From Gilliamella sp. wkB112 (lineage in GTDB: Bacteria > Pseudomonadota > Gammaproteobacteria > Enterobacterales > Orbaceae), in contig NZ_LZGL01000003.1 in the NCBI RefSeq assembly GCF_001690685.1, forward strand, positions 124,001 to 188,000: 64,000 nucleotides of DNA. The letters run 5' to 3'. The translations under genes and the position numbers were made by a program. How positions within the stretch are numbered: the first letter of the stretch is position 1; every line of letters begins with the position of its first letter. The notes beneath the pieces were generated by a model that saw only the letters and a program-made list of their open reading frames with translations, had not been told where the DNA came from and made no database searches. This document shows positions 45,639-54,923 of the stretch, piece by piece.

Positions 45639-46595
45639 TTATTTCATTTGAAACAGCGACATGTTTTGCATGTTCATAAAGGTATATTGTGCCGCCTGCA
45701 AATTAGCTTGTAGCATAACGTATTCCGAAATCGCGTCATACCAATCAACATCTTCAAGTTGGCTGATTTGAGTTTCAAAATCAATGTCTAAGGTTTTGCC
45801 GTGATTAGTTAATCTTTCAATTTCGTTTAATACCGATCCACCTTCAGATCTTAGCATTGAAATATTATTAAACGAATTTTCTATGCCATAACTGGCTTTC
45901 GAGAGTCCTTCTCTAAATTGTTGGCTAGCGGTTGGGCTGTTACCATCAATACCGATTTTTAAGGCAGCAATTGCATAATCAATGCTGGCAAAAATATTAC
46001 TCTCGGCGGGTGAACCATCCGGTAATTTAATATTTGAGTCGCTCATAAATACTTGTAGCCCGGTAAAACTAAGGGCAACCTCTCTGCTATTGTCAATAAG
46101 CACGGTAATTGATGTGGTACCACCAACATAGCTCACATTGCCAGATTCATCAGTGACAAACGGTGGAGTATCGTTTTTATTGCCAGCAAACAGATAATTA
46201 CCATTAGTGTCTTTGGAATTAGCTAAGGCTAATAATTGATCTTTTAAACCTTGTAATTGATTGGCTAGTTCAAGGCGATTGTCATCATTTAAAGTTTCAT
46301 TAGCGGCATAAACTAAAGTTTCTTGGATTTTTTGAATGACAGTATTTACTTCCTTTAGTATGGTGTCTTGGCGACTCAATGATTTATCCGCACGGTCACG
46401 AGCAATTTGTAGCTGTTCATTTTGAGCTTGGGCTTGTTTTAGCGTTAGTGCTTGCGCGGCTGCCATCGGATCGTCTGATGGTGACAAAATTTTCTTACCA
46501 GTGGCTAAATGTAGCCCCGATGTTTGCCATTTACTGTTAGTATTTAAAATACTGTTTAAATTCTTTTGATACATTAAATTAGTACTAAGGCGCAT
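45639..46595 (-). CDS. flgL: Hook-filament junction protein FlgL
   Basis: This 318-residue junction protein is related to flagellin. The N-terminal MRLSTNLMYQKNLNSILNTN, LATGKKILSPSDDPMAAAQA and the C-terminal ISEYVMLQANLQAAQYTFMN are diagnostic. AGGAT lies shortly before the ATG. It follows flgK after 14 bases and is transcribed from the sigma-28 promoter upstream of flgK. Confidence 0.95.
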   Translation of the reverse strand: MRLSTNLMYQKNLNSILNTNSKWQTSGLHLATGKKILSPSDDPMAAAQALTLKQAQAQNEQLQIARDRADKSLSRQDTILKEVNTVIQKIQETLVYAANETLNDDNRLELANQLQGLKDQLLALANSKDTNGNYLFAGNKNDTPPFVTDESGNVSYVGGTTSITVLIDNSREVALSFTGLQVFMSDSNIKLPDGSPAESNIFASIDYAIAALKIGIDGNSPTASQQFREGLSKASYGIENSFNNISMLRSEGGSVLNEIERLTNHGKTLDIDFETQISQLEDVDWYDAISEYVMLQANLQAAQYTFMNMQNMSLFQMK

Positions 46596-46609
46596 GGGTT
46601 ATCCTGTTA

Positions 46610-48253
46610 TTACTTGGTTAAACCTAAAATGGTATCGAAGATGGTAGTTGCCGCATCAATTATTTTGGCATTAGCTTGATAATACTGCATATACACTTGC
46701 ATCGAGATATACTCTTCTTCAACATTAACGCCTGAGATTGATTGATTTTGTTCGTTAATCTCTTGAGTAATATTTTGACTTGATTGTGCAGAGATTTTTG
46801 CGGTTTGAGTTTCGCTACCAATATAGCTGACTAAAGTCGAATAAGCTTTACTTAATGTGGCTGTGCCATTAACCAGTTTTTCATTTTGGATGGCTAGTAA
46901 GCGTGCTACATTACGATTGTCTCCGGCACCGTTTTCAGCATCATTAATGCCAGTGGCAAGTTTATTAACATCTTTAATTAATAGTTGTAATGATGAGGCA
47001 ATGTCGGCAACAGGTTTAAGCATAAAAGAGTCACCACTAACTGGGGTACCACTAATTTCAATGCTTAGACCGTCAAATATTAATTTGCCATTTTCAATTT
47101 CAGGGGTGATTTGTTGGTGATCGGAAAGTCGTGTAATGACCCAATCATTGCTATTAAACTCTATTTTATAATCAGAGGCTTTAACGTCAGTAACTGAATT
47201 AAAATTGGCATTAATTGTGGCACTACCTTGATTGTTACTATTAGTAATGCAACTAGGTTGATTATACTCGAATAATTTTTCACCTTGATTACCATTTATA
47301 TCAACACCTGAGGTATGTACTTCATTAAAACGTTGCGCTAAGTTTAAAGCGATTAAGCCTAATTGATTCTTTGCTTCAGTTAAAGGGCCATCACGAAATG
47401 TTAATAATCCATTCAAAGTGCCTGTGGTGATATTTTGGCTAGTTAGTTCCTGTGTCGCTCCTGAACTATGAGTGTAAATAATGGTGCTTAATTTTGGGTC
47501 ATCTTTAGATGGCTGTACCGATAATTGGTTCACAGTTGAACCTTGAACCAAATTTAAGCCATTAGCTAATGACAGGTTATATTGCCCATTTTGTTCGGTT
47601 ACGGTTATACCAATGATTTCACTTAATTCGTTGACTAACTGATCTCGTTGATCCAATAAAGCATTGGGTTCATTACCACCACTTACCGCTTGTAAATGTG
47701 AGATTTTTTGGTTTAAATCGGCAATCTGTTGGGTATAGGAATTGACTTTATCAACATTATTAGCTAACTCGGTATTGAGGTTAGCTATTTGATTGTTTAA
47801 GTTATTTTCAATTTTATTAAATTGATTAGTTAACGAAGTTAAATTACTGATAACTGTTTGTTTAATTGATGGATCACTGGCATTGGCTGACAGTTTGTTT
47901 AAGCTATCAAAAAGATTATTAATTTGTGATGAAATACTATTGTCATTTTCGGCAAGTAAGTTATCAACTTTTGATAATTCATTATAATAAGCTTTGATGG
48001 CGCCATTTTGTGATTGTGATTGACGCAATTGACCGACTACAAACTGATTATAGGCACGGTTTACGGCACTTACCGTAACCCCATTACCAATAAACCCAAA
48101 ACCATGTTTGGTGCTGTTAGCTTGACTCAAAATTTGTTGTTGACGATTGTAACCAGGGGTATGCGCATTACTGATATTATTGCTTATGACGTTAAGCATA
48201 TTTTGCGCGGCATTTAAGCCACTAATTCCTGTATTCATCAATGAATCGGCCAT
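46610..48253 (-). CDS. flgK: Hook-filament junction protein FlgK
   Basis: This 547-residue junction protein has the N-terminal NTGISGLNAAQNMLNVISNN, the LDQRDQLVNELSEIIGI segment, LTFRDGPLTEAKNQLGLIAL in the middle and the C-terminal SISGVNVEEEYISMQVYMQY helix. The ATG at 48253 (MADSLMNTG) has TTAGGAG upstream and matches the family start; the open frame extends to 48295 without support. The inversion of flgKL relative to flgB-J is unusual for an enterobacterial-type cluster. Confidence 0.95.
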   Translation of the reverse strand: MADSLMNTGISGLNAAQNMLNVISNNISNAHTPGYNRQQQILSQANSTKHGFGFIGNGVTVSAVNRAYNQFVVGQLRQSQSQNGAIKAYYNELSKVDNLLAENDNSISSQINNLFDSLNKLSANASDPSIKQTVISNLTSLTNQFNKIENNLNNQIANLNTELANNVDKVNSYTQQIADLNQKISHLQAVSGGNEPNALLDQRDQLVNELSEIIGITVTEQNGQYNLSLANGLNLVQGSTVNQLSVQPSKDDPKLSTIIYTHSSGATQELTSQNITTGTLNGLLTFRDGPLTEAKNQLGLIALNLAQRFNEVHTSGVDINGNQGEKLFEYNQPSCITNSNNQGSATINANFNSVTDVKASDYKIEFNSNDWVITRLSDHQQITPEIENGKLIFDGLSIEISGTPVSGDSFMLKPVADIASSLQLLIKDVNKLATGINDAENGAGDNRNVARLLAIQNEKLVNGTATLSKAYSTLVSYIGSETQTAKISAQSSQNITQEINEQNQSISGVNVEEEYISMQVYMQYYQANAKIIDAATTIFDTILGLTK

Positions 48254-48313
48254 AAAAACTCCTAATATAATTCCGGTCAATAATTTGATTATCAAACTAA
48301 TGGGGTATTAGTT

Positions 48314-48340
48314 ATATCGGCTAAACTTTAAAAAACTTTA
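48314..48340 (-). promoter_or_regulatory. Sigma-28 (FliA) promoter upstream of flgK-flgL
   Basis: Read on the minus strand: TAAAGTTT (exact -35 consensus), eleven bases, GCCGATAT (seven of eight to the -10 consensus). It lies 61-87 bases before the flgK start, so flgKL is a late transcription unit. Confidence 0.9.
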
Positions 48341-48394
48341 ATTGTTTTTAGCTAATTTTGTCATTGATGAAAAACGCTGGTTAGCAGTCAGTAG

Positions 48395-49288
48395 TTATTC
48401 CGGTTTACTTGGTTGTAATTGTTTTAAAAAATCGATACCGGTCATATTATTTTCTTCTTCGATATATTGTTGTGCGGCTTTATTCAAGATTAACAGACTA
48501 ATACGTCGATTGGCATCGGCACTATAATTAGGATTGTTTAAACCAACAGTGTCGGCTAATGCGATAATGCGGATGATCTTGCTGGAATCTAAACCACCGG
48601 CAATAAGTTCCCGCCTTGAGGCATTGGCACGGTCTGCGGACAATTCCCAATTGCTATAACCACGATCACCAGTTACATATTGGCGTTCATCGGTATGCCC
48701 TGATAAGGTAATTTTATTGGGTAAGGAATTTAAAATTGGTGCAAGGGCAAATAATATTTCTTGCATATTGGGGTGAATTACGGCGCTACCAATATCAAAC
48801 ATGGGTTGATCATCGGTGGCGAGAATTTGGATCCGTAATCCCAATTCAGTTAATTCAATGATTAAATTTGGCGCTAATTTTTGTAAGCGGGGATCAATTT
48901 CGAAAACCTCATTAATCTTGCGGGCGGTTTCAATAAACTGTATTTTTTCCAGCTGCTTTGATTCTAAATTTTCGGATTTAGAATTTATTGGCGTGTTTTT
49001 TTCTTCACCAAGTTGTTTAGTAACATCATCGCCACCACCGGGAATAGGGCTTTCGCTATCGCTGATATTTTTGCCACCATTATTATTAACTAGTAAAGGT
49101 GTTCTAAAATATTCGGCAATGCCTTGTAGTTCTTGGGGACTGGCTTTGGCAATTAGCCACATAACTAAAAATAATGCCATCATGGCGGTCATAAAATCAG
49201 CATAGGCAATTTTCCATGAGCCACCATGATGACCACCATTATGCTTCGATTTTTTGGAAATAATTATTCTTACTGATTTATCTTTCAT
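48395..49288 (-). CDS. motB: Flagellar stator protein MotB
   Basis: This 297-residue stator protein has one membrane helix (about 27-47) carrying the proton-binding Asp31 (YADFMTAMMALFLVMWLIAK). A C-terminal OmpA-like peptidoglycan-binding domain includes ITLSGHTDERQYV and NWELSADRANASRRELIAGG. It starts three bases after motA and ends about 55 bases before the flgK promoter. No cheA/cheW genes follow, unlike the motAB-cheAW operon of E. coli. Confidence 0.95.
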   Translation of the reverse strand: MKDKSVRIIISKKSKHNGGHHGGSWKIAYADFMTAMMALFLVMWLIAKASPQELQGIAEYFRTPLLVNNNGGKNISDSESPIPGGGDDVTKQLGEEKNTPINSKSENLESKQLEKIQFIETARKINEVFEIDPRLQKLAPNLIIELTELGLRIQILATDDQPMFDIGSAVIHPNMQEILFALAPILNSLPNKITLSGHTDERQYVTGDRGYSNWELSADRANASRRELIAGGLDSSKIIRIIALADTVGLNNPNYSADANRRISLLILNKAAQQYIEEENNMTGIDFLKQLQPSKPE

Positions 49289-49290
49289 GG

Positions 49291-50175
49291 TTAACTATTT
49301 TCAGCTTGGTTAGTATTTTTTTCTTTAACTTCTTGAATATATTTTTCTAATTCAAAGAAAGTTGGCCGTTCATTAGTGAAAATAGTTTTTCTACCAAATT
49401 CAATGCAGATTTGCGGTGCATACTCATGCATACTGGCGATAAGCATGACTTTAGTACACTCTAAAATTTTGATGGTATTGGCGTTTTTTTGTTTTAATAA
49501 TGCCGCCAAGGGTGAAACAAAACCATATGCCAATAAAATACCTAAAAAAGTACCCACCATGGCGTGGGCAATAAGTTCACCGAGCTCACTGGCAGGGCGA
49601 TCGGCTTGAGCTAAGGTGTTAATCACCCCCATTACCGCGGCCACAATACCAAATGCCGGTAAACCATCACCAACACTAGAAATGGCATCTACTGGCTTTT
49701 CCAGCTCATGGGCATTGGTTTCGATTTCTTCATTCATTAATGCTTCAATTTCGTACACGTCCATATTACCGCTGATCATCAGCCGTAAGTAATCGGTAAT
49801 AAAATCACAAATTTGTGGATTAGCTAAGATGAGGGGGTATTGTTTAAATAATTCACTTTCTTTAGGATTATCAATATCCGCTTCGATAGATAAGCCGCCA
49901 TTTTGCCTAATCTTGGTTAAAATGGTGTACATTAAATTGATTAAAGTTAAATATAGCGCTTTGTTATATTTGGACTTTTTAAATAGTTGACCTAGGGCTT
50001 TGAGTGTGGCTTTTATCACTTTTATTTCATTACTGACAATGAATGCCCCGATTGCAGTACCACCAATAATAAGTAATTCTAAAGGTTGAAATAGTACTGC
50101 TAAATAGCCGCCACTTAAAACATAACCGGCTAATGCAGAAATGATGACAACGGCATATCCTATAATAATTGGCAT
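49291..50175 (-). CDS. motA: Flagellar stator protein MotA
   Basis: This 294-residue proton-channel subunit has four membrane helices. The conserved GDGLPAFGIVAAVMGVINTL carries the critical proline between helices 3 and 4, and the cytoplasmic loop with KIRQNGG holds the charged residues that contact FliG. It lies 70 bases downstream of flhC on the same strand. I found no sigma-28 promoter directly before it, so it may be read through from flhDC. Confidence 0.95.
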   Translation of the reverse strand: MPIIIGYAVVIISALAGYVLSGGYLAVLFQPLELLIIGGTAIGAFIVSNEIKVIKATLKALGQLFKKSKYNKALYLTLINLMYTILTKIRQNGGLSIEADIDNPKESELFKQYPLILANPQICDFITDYLRLMISGNMDVYEIEALMNEEIETNAHELEKPVDAISSVGDGLPAFGIVAAVMGVINTLAQADRPASELGELIAHAMVGTFLGILLAYGFVSPLAALLKQKNANTIKILECTKVMLIASMHEYAPQICIEFGRKTIFTNERPTFFELEKYIQEVKEKNTNQAENS

Positions 50176-50249
50176 TGGTTTTCCTTTTTTTCCATAAAAT
50201 AATAATTGTTATTTTTAGGTATGTTTAATCTCTCGTCGTTATTAGCCGC

Positions 50250-50846
50250 CTAAAACTTAGCAAAGGCTGATTTAAAGTTGTTTACGGTAGCTAATACTTG
50301 CAGGCATTTAGCATGATTTTCTTTAGGGGTTTTATTATTCTTTTCCGCTCTTGATGGTGGTTGGCATAAACTACAAATAAAACTATTATTGGGTTGGTAA
50401 GCATGAGTTATAAAACGACCTTTACATTCTTTGCAACAAGATTGTTGCATCACATCACTTTCAACAAATTTGACTAAGATCCAGGCTCGGGTTACGCCGA
50501 GTACGGGTCCTTCATCATGAGTTAATTGGCATTGTTCTAAATAGAGTTGATAAGCTTTTAAAATCGAATGGATACCGGGTTTACTGCCATTTTGTACTAT
50601 AAAATGATAAGCGTTATAAAATATACTGGAATGAATATTAGGTTCCCACGTCATAAACCATGTGGTTGAAAACGGTAATAAGCCTTTGGGTGGAGGGCAA
50701 CCATGAATTTCTTTATATAATTTAATCAGTTTGCCACGGCTTAATTTAGTCTCACTTTCGAGCATTTGGATCCTCGCTCCAAGTGAAATTAACCGAGTTG
50801 CTAATTGAACATCCTTATATTTTTGAATAATACTGGTATAACTCAT
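50250..50846 (-). CDS. flhC: Flagellar master regulator subunit FlhC
   Basis: This 198-residue protein forms with FlhD the heterohexamer that activates class-2 flagellar promoters. Conserved segments are [34 protein letters not shown] and [12 protein letters not shown]. The four zinc-binding cysteines (Cys138, Cys141, Cys158 and Cys161 when counted from this start) are present. The ATG at 50846 (MSYTSIIQ) is seven bases past AGGA and matches the family N-terminus better than the ATG at 50852. Confidence 0.95.
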   Translation of the reverse strand: MSYTSIIQKYKDVQLATRLISLGARIQMLESETKLSRGKLIKLYKEIHGCPPPKGLLPFSTTWFMTWEPNIHSSIFYNAYHFIVQNGSKPGIHSILKAYQLYLEQCQLTHDEGPVLGVTRAWILVKFVESDVMQQSCCKECKGRFITHAYQPNNSFICSLCQPPSRAEKNNKTPKENHAKCLQVLATVNNFKSAFAKF

Positions 50847-50859
50847 CCGCATTTCCTAT

Positions 50860-51201
50860 CTACTTATTAATTGAGTCTAATAGTAAGCTCGATAACAGAA
50901 TCCCGGTATGCATTTGTTTAATATCTTTAACCCGAGAGTCTTCTGTAAGTTTTTTCATCATTTCTGAATTTTCGAATCTGAGTTGGAAGGTTAATTGGTT
51001 GGTTTCAGATAAAATTAACATTTGGGAGGCACTTAAATTACTTAGGATATCAGCAGTTTCTTCATCAATCCCTAATCGATACATTGCCATGATTTTATCT
51101 TTTTCAAGCATCCGTTGACTTAATAATAAAGTTGAAAGGTTCAAATGATGTATACATTTGAGAATATCGTCATCTAGTACATTACCCAATTTAATCACCA
51201 A
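50860..51201 (-). CDS. flhD: Flagellar master regulator subunit FlhD
   Basis: This 113-residue partner of FlhC has LNLSTLLLSQRMLEKDKIMA, YRLGIDEETADILSNLSASQ and LTEDSRVKDIKQMHTGILLS, which match FlhD. The residue equal to the interchain-disulfide Cys65 of E. coli is not cysteine here (ETNQLTFQLRF). It lies only 167 bases downstream of fliA on the same strand, whereas E. coli flhDC stands alone behind a long regulatory region; there is little room for many upstream regulator sites. Confidence 0.93.
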   Translation of the reverse strand: MVIKLGNVLDDDILKCIHHLNLSTLLLSQRMLEKDKIMAMYRLGIDEETADILSNLSASQMLILSETNQLTFQLRFENSEMMKKLTEDSRVKDIKQMHTGILLSSLLLDSINK

Positions 51202-51368
51202 TCCATATTTTTAAATCCAGTATAAAACTATATATTCGTAAAAATATATGTCAGACAATGTTTTTATATTTAAAATTACATTTTTAAACGATAAAGGTCA
51301 ATAGAAAAATTAATTTCTGTTTATTTTCGATAAATTGCGCATTAATTACGCTTTTTATTATTGATTTT

Positions 51369-52085
51369 CTATGATAGTACTTTACTTCTTATTCTTTTTA
51401 TTGCTTGGCTATGCAGTTGGCTTACGCGTGATTCGGTAATATTCATGACCTTGCCAATCTCTTTTAGATTGAGATCCTCTTGATAATAAAGCGCTAAAGC
51501 AATTTTTTCTTTTTCAGGTAAATTATCAATTTGTTGGATAATAATGTTACGAATTTCATCGCTGATAATGGTAGTAAAAGGATTATTATCTTCCCCAGGT
51601 TCAATCATTACATCTATGTTATCACCTAACTTTTTTTGCAATTCATCGTATGAACATATTTGGCTAAAGTTAGAATCTAAGAGTATTTTATGATACTCAG
51701 CCAATGATACTTGCAAATATTCAGCAATTTGCTGATCTGTAGGCGCCACACCTAACTGTTGTTCTAATTGATTAATGGCATAAGTAACATCTTTTATTTT
51801 TTTACGAACTTGCCGTGGTAACCAGTCGCGCTTACGCAACTCATCTAACATAGCGCCTTTTATTCTAGGCACCGCAAAAGTTGCAAAGCTGTTACCTTGC
51901 GCTGCGTCATAGCGTTTAATGGTATCTAATAAGCCGATATAACCAACTTGGAGTAAATCATCAAGTTCTACTGTTGCAGGTAATCGAGCGACTAATTTTA
52001 AAGCTTCATTACGCACTAAATAGATATATTGTTGCCAATCTGTTTGATTCACTACACCTTGAGAGTTATATAAACTATCACCCAT
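51369..52085 (-). CDS. fliA: Flagellar sigma factor FliA (sigma-28)
   Basis: This 238-residue sigma factor transcribes late flagellar genes. Region 2 (VELDDLLQVGYIGLLDTIKR, RIKGAMLDELRKRDWLPRQV), region 3, and region 4 (LPEKEKIALALYYQEDLNLK, ESRVSQLHSQAIKRIR) are complete. The ATG at 52085 (MGDSLYNSQG) aligns with E. coli FliA; the TTG at 52097 is less likely. It lies between fliC and flhD on the same strand. A possible weak sigma-28-like element upstream is not convincing. Confidence 0.95.
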   Translation of the reverse strand: MGDSLYNSQGVVNQTDWQQYIYLVRNEALKLVARLPATVELDDLLQVGYIGLLDTIKRYDAAQGNSFATFAVPRIKGAMLDELRKRDWLPRQVRKKIKDVTYAINQLEQQLGVAPTDQQIAEYLQVSLAEYHKILLDSNFSQICSYDELQKKLGDNIDVMIEPGEDNNPFTTIISDEIRNIIIQQIDNLPEKEKIALALYYQEDLNLKEIGKVMNITESRVSQLHSQAIKRIRSKVLS

Positions 52086-52269
52086 TTTCTGAACCAATAT
52101 TAAAAATGCTTAATAGTATTATGGCGATGATTTATTAATTTAATGCGCGGAATAAGCCAATAAACAATAGGTAATTATTGTTATTAGAAAAATTATTAGG
52201 TATGTAATTGTTAGAAATAGCGTTGCTAAAAATAGTATTATTAAAACATTATTATTAAAAAATGGTTAT

Positions 52270-52304
52270 AGCACTAACGATGTTAACTCGACAACGTTAG
52301 TGCT
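52270..52304 (-). terminator. Terminator after fliC
   Basis: AGCACTAACG (52270-52279) pairs perfectly with CGTTAGTGCT (52295-52304) around a 15-base loop that can itself fold at GTTAAC. On the minus strand it is followed by ATAACCATTTTTT, giving a T tail shortly after the stem. It separates fliC from fliA. Confidence 0.8.
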
Positions 52305-52348
52305 GGTTTCATTAATTGAGTATAACGACTAAATCAGTGGTTAATATC

Positions 52349-53161
52349 TTACTGAAGTAAAGATAATACTGATTGTGGCACTTGGTTAGCTTGTGCTAAT
52401 ACAGAAGTACCGGCTTGTTGTAAAATTTGACCGCGAGTCATATTTGATACTTCAGTGGCATAGTCAGCATCTTCAATACGGCTACGTGCAGAACTTAGGT
52501 TATTTACAGTGTTATTGATATTGGTTACTGTAGATTCAAATCGGTTTTGCACCGCACCAAGTTGTCCACGTAATGAATCAATTGTTGATAACGCTTTATC
52601 AATTGTTTTTAATGGATCAGCTGTTGGCGCATCAGAAACATTAAATGCCGCTAGGCCGAGTTCAGTACTATCAATTTTTTTCAAATTGATTTCAATGGTT
52701 TCACCATCATTAGCACCTACTTGGATTTTAAGAGTTTTATCTTCTGATAATACTTTGGAACCATTGAAATCAGTTTGACGAGACACACGGTCGATTTCTT
52801 CTAAACGTTCAGTAATTTCATTTTGGATAGATTGTAAATCACTTTCAGAGTTAGTGCCGTTAGCCGCTTGTACAGTTAGTTCACGAATACGTTGCACATT
52901 ATTGTTAATTTCATTTAATGCACCTTCAGTGGTTTGTGCAAGTGAAATACCATCATTAGCATTACGCGCTGCTTGAGTTAAGCCACGAATATTTGATGAA
53001 AAACGGTTTGCAATTGCTTGACCAGCGGCATCATCTTTCGCGCTATTAATACGCATTCCTGATGACAGACGTTCAATTGCTGTGCCTAAAACACTTTGAG
53101 AATTATTTAGATTATTTTTTGCCATTAAAGACATAGTATTGGTATTAATTACCTGAGCCAT
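52349..53161 (-). CDS. fliC: Flagellin FliC, short type without outer domains
   Basis: This 270-residue filament protein has conserved D0/D1 ends: MAQVINTNTMSLMAKNNLNN, RLSSGMRINSAKDDAAGQAI, and the C-terminal SSARSRIEDADYATEVSNMT with SVLSLLQ. The surface-exposed D2/D3 region is reduced to about 50 residues (roughly 145-195), against hundreds in E. coli FliC. The D1 segment VQRIRELTVQAANGTNSESD is nearly the TLR5-recognised sequence of enterobacterial flagellins. AAGGAG lies before the ATG. Transcription is from a sigma-28 promoter 78-104 bases upstream, and it is the only flagellin gene in the window. Confidence 0.96.
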   Translation of the reverse strand: MAQVINTNTMSLMAKNNLNNSQSVLGTAIERLSSGMRINSAKDDAAGQAIANRFSSNIRGLTQAARNANDGISLAQTTEGALNEINNNVQRIRELTVQAANGTNSESDLQSIQNEITERLEEIDRVSRQTDFNGSKVLSEDKTLKIQVGANDGETIEINLKKIDSTELGLAAFNVSDAPTADPLKTIDKALSTIDSLRGQLGAVQNRFESTVTNINNTVNNLSSARSRIEDADYATEVSNMTRGQILQQAGTSVLAQANQVPQSVLSLLQ

Positions 53162-53238
53162 TTTTTATCTCCTTAAATATAATTGGTAAAATCAACTGTA
53201 TATTGAAGTTTGATTCAATATCTGTGCTGATGGATAAG

Positions 53239-53265
53239 TTATCGGTAGTAAAAATGGAAACTTTA
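53239..53265 (-). promoter_or_regulatory. Sigma-28 (FliA) promoter of fliC
   Basis: Read on the minus strand: TAAAGTTT (exact -35), eleven bases, ACCGATAA (seven of eight to GCCGATAA). This is the strongest type of match and faces fliC. Confidence 0.93.
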
Positions 53266-53415
53266 GTATTTTTAATATTTATGTCGGTAATTATAACAAT
53301 TTTAATACCGCTAATTTATTATTATTTAATTATAAATCAAATAATTAAAATTATTTAAACGCTAGGTTTAGCGTTAATCATCACCATAATTAATTATTAT
53401 TAGCTAATAAATACC

Positions 53416-53442
53416 TAAACTTCTGCATTAATCAGCCGATAC
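53416..53442 (+). promoter_or_regulatory. Sigma-28 (FliA) promoter of fliD-fliS-fliT
   Basis: TAAACTTC (six of eight to the -35), eleven bases, GCCGATAC (seven of eight to the -10). It ends 38 bases before the fliD start codon. Confidence 0.88.
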
Positions 53443-53480
53443 AACCCTATATCAAATAATTTTTATAGGTTGATTAAGTT

Positions 53481-54914
53481 ATGGCTATGAGCGTATTAGG
53501 TATAGGTTCTGGGATTGATTTAAATGAAGTTTTAAATCAATTAGAGGCAGTGGAAAAAACGCGTCTTACACCGATTACCAGCCAACAAAAAACAGTTAAT
53601 GCCAAAATTAGTGGTTTTGGTAAGTTAAAAAGTTCTTTAACCGCATTTAATACCGCAACCCAAAAATTACAAAAAAAAGAGTTATTCCATAGTCGCAATG
53701 CCGTTACTAACGATAATTATTTTGCGGTTAAAGTAAATAGTAAAGCGGCCTTAGGTAATTATGCGGTCACCGTTGATCAGTTAGCAACTTCCCACAGTGT
53801 TGCTACCACAGCAATGAATGATAAAACCGCTTTGCTTGGTAATGACAATGAATCACGAACCATTATTATTGAGCAAGCTAATGGCGATAAACTTGAAGTT
53901 GTTTTAGGTAAAGATGAGACTTCTTTACAAACCATTGCTGATGCGATTAATAATGCGCAAGTGACTAATGCCGATGGCACCGCTAGTGCTTCGACCATGA
54001 ATGCTAGCATCGTGCGTTCAGGAACTAATAATTATCAATTAGTCATTACTTCCAAAGAAACAGGTGAACAACAAGCCATTACTGCTATCAGTTCGGATGA
54101 TGAACAGCTAAATAGTGTCATTGGCTTTAATAACAAGCAGTCGGGTACCAGTGCAATGAGTGAAGTTTGCCAAGCTCAAGATGCTAAATTTACCTTTAAT
54201 GGCATAGCGATAACTAGTGCGACAAATACCGTGAAAGATGTGATTGCTGGAGTGGATATTACTTTAAAAGCCACTACACCGACTAGTCAAAATTTAGCCA
54301 TAACCGCTGATAATGACAAGGCAGAGGAAGCGATTAAACAATGGGTAGAAGCCTTTAATCAATTGCAATCAACCATAGCTACCTTAACCCAATTCACAGC
54401 TAAAGAAACCAATGCAGATGAATTAAATAATAGCAATGGCCCACTAATTGGTGATGCTACCTTACGGAATATTGATCAAAGTATTCGTTCGATATTTGCT
54501 AAGGGGCAAAGTGGCGAATTTACAGTTTTAGCTCAAATTGGCATTAACATGGATAACAATGGCACATTGACGATTAATGAAAATCAGTTGCAAAAAGCAT
54601 TAAGCGAAAATAGTGATGCGGTGGCGCAGTTATTTATTGGTGATGGTGAAACCACTGGCATTGCCAATGAGGTAGTGGCTAAAGTTAGTAGTTTTATTGA
54701 TAGTGAAGGGATGATTGATTCGGTCACTAATGGTTTAAACTCAACCTTAAAATCATTAGATAAACGTTATGAACAGGTGAATAGTTCTATTGAACAAACT
54801 ATTGAACGTTATCGGGTTCAGTTTACGAAGTTGGATGTATTAATTAACTCTTTAGATAGCATGAGTAATTATCTCACCACGCAATTTGACATGATGACCA
54901 ATTTAAAAAAATAG
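53481..54914 (+). CDS. fliD: Filament cap protein FliD
   Basis: This 477-residue cap protein (HAP2) folds flagellin at the filament tip. The N-terminal LGIGSGIDLNEVLNQLEAVE and the QQKTVNAKISGFGKLKSSLT segment are typical, as is the C-terminal coiled region (STLKSLDKRYEQVNSSIEQT, FTKLDVLINSLDSMSNYLTT). It is expressed from its own sigma-28 promoter and followed by fliS after nine bases. Confidence 0.95.
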   Translation: MAMSVLGIGSGIDLNEVLNQLEAVEKTRLTPITSQQKTVNAKISGFGKLKSSLTAFNTATQKLQKKELFHSRNAVTNDNYFAVKVNSKAALGNYAVTVDQLATSHSVATTAMNDKTALLGNDNESRTIIIEQANGDKLEVVLGKDETSLQTIADAINNAQVTNADGTASASTMNASIVRSGTNNYQLVITSKETGEQQAITAISSDDEQLNSVIGFNNKQSGTSAMSEVCQAQDAKFTFNGIAITSATNTVKDVIAGVDITLKATTPTSQNLAITADNDKAEEAIKQWVEAFNQLQSTIATLTQFTAKETNADELNNSNGPLIGDATLRNIDQSIRSIFAKGQSGEFTVLAQIGINMDNNGTLTINENQLQKALSENSDAVAQLFIGDGETTGIANEVVAKVSSFIDSEGMIDSVTNGLNSTLKSLDKRYEQVNSSIEQTIERYRVQFTKLDVLINSLDSMSNYLTTQFDMMTNLKK

Positions 54915-54923
54915 GACCAAACA

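Larger units (their letters stand above)
53162..53480. other. Divergent fliC-fliD control region
   Basis: These 319 bases contain no gene. They hold the two outward-facing sigma-28 promoters listed separately, with about 150 bases of very AT-rich sequence between them. Confidence 0.7.

Noticed and set aside
50176-50249. Sigma-28 promoter for motA
   Set aside because: A TTAGCCGC...AAAACTTA resemblance near 50240-50258 has the wrong spacing and a poor -10.
52098-52160. Sigma-28 promoter for fliA
   Set aside because: The best candidate (TAAATTAA, then GCCATAAT) has nine-base spacing and several mismatches in both boxes.
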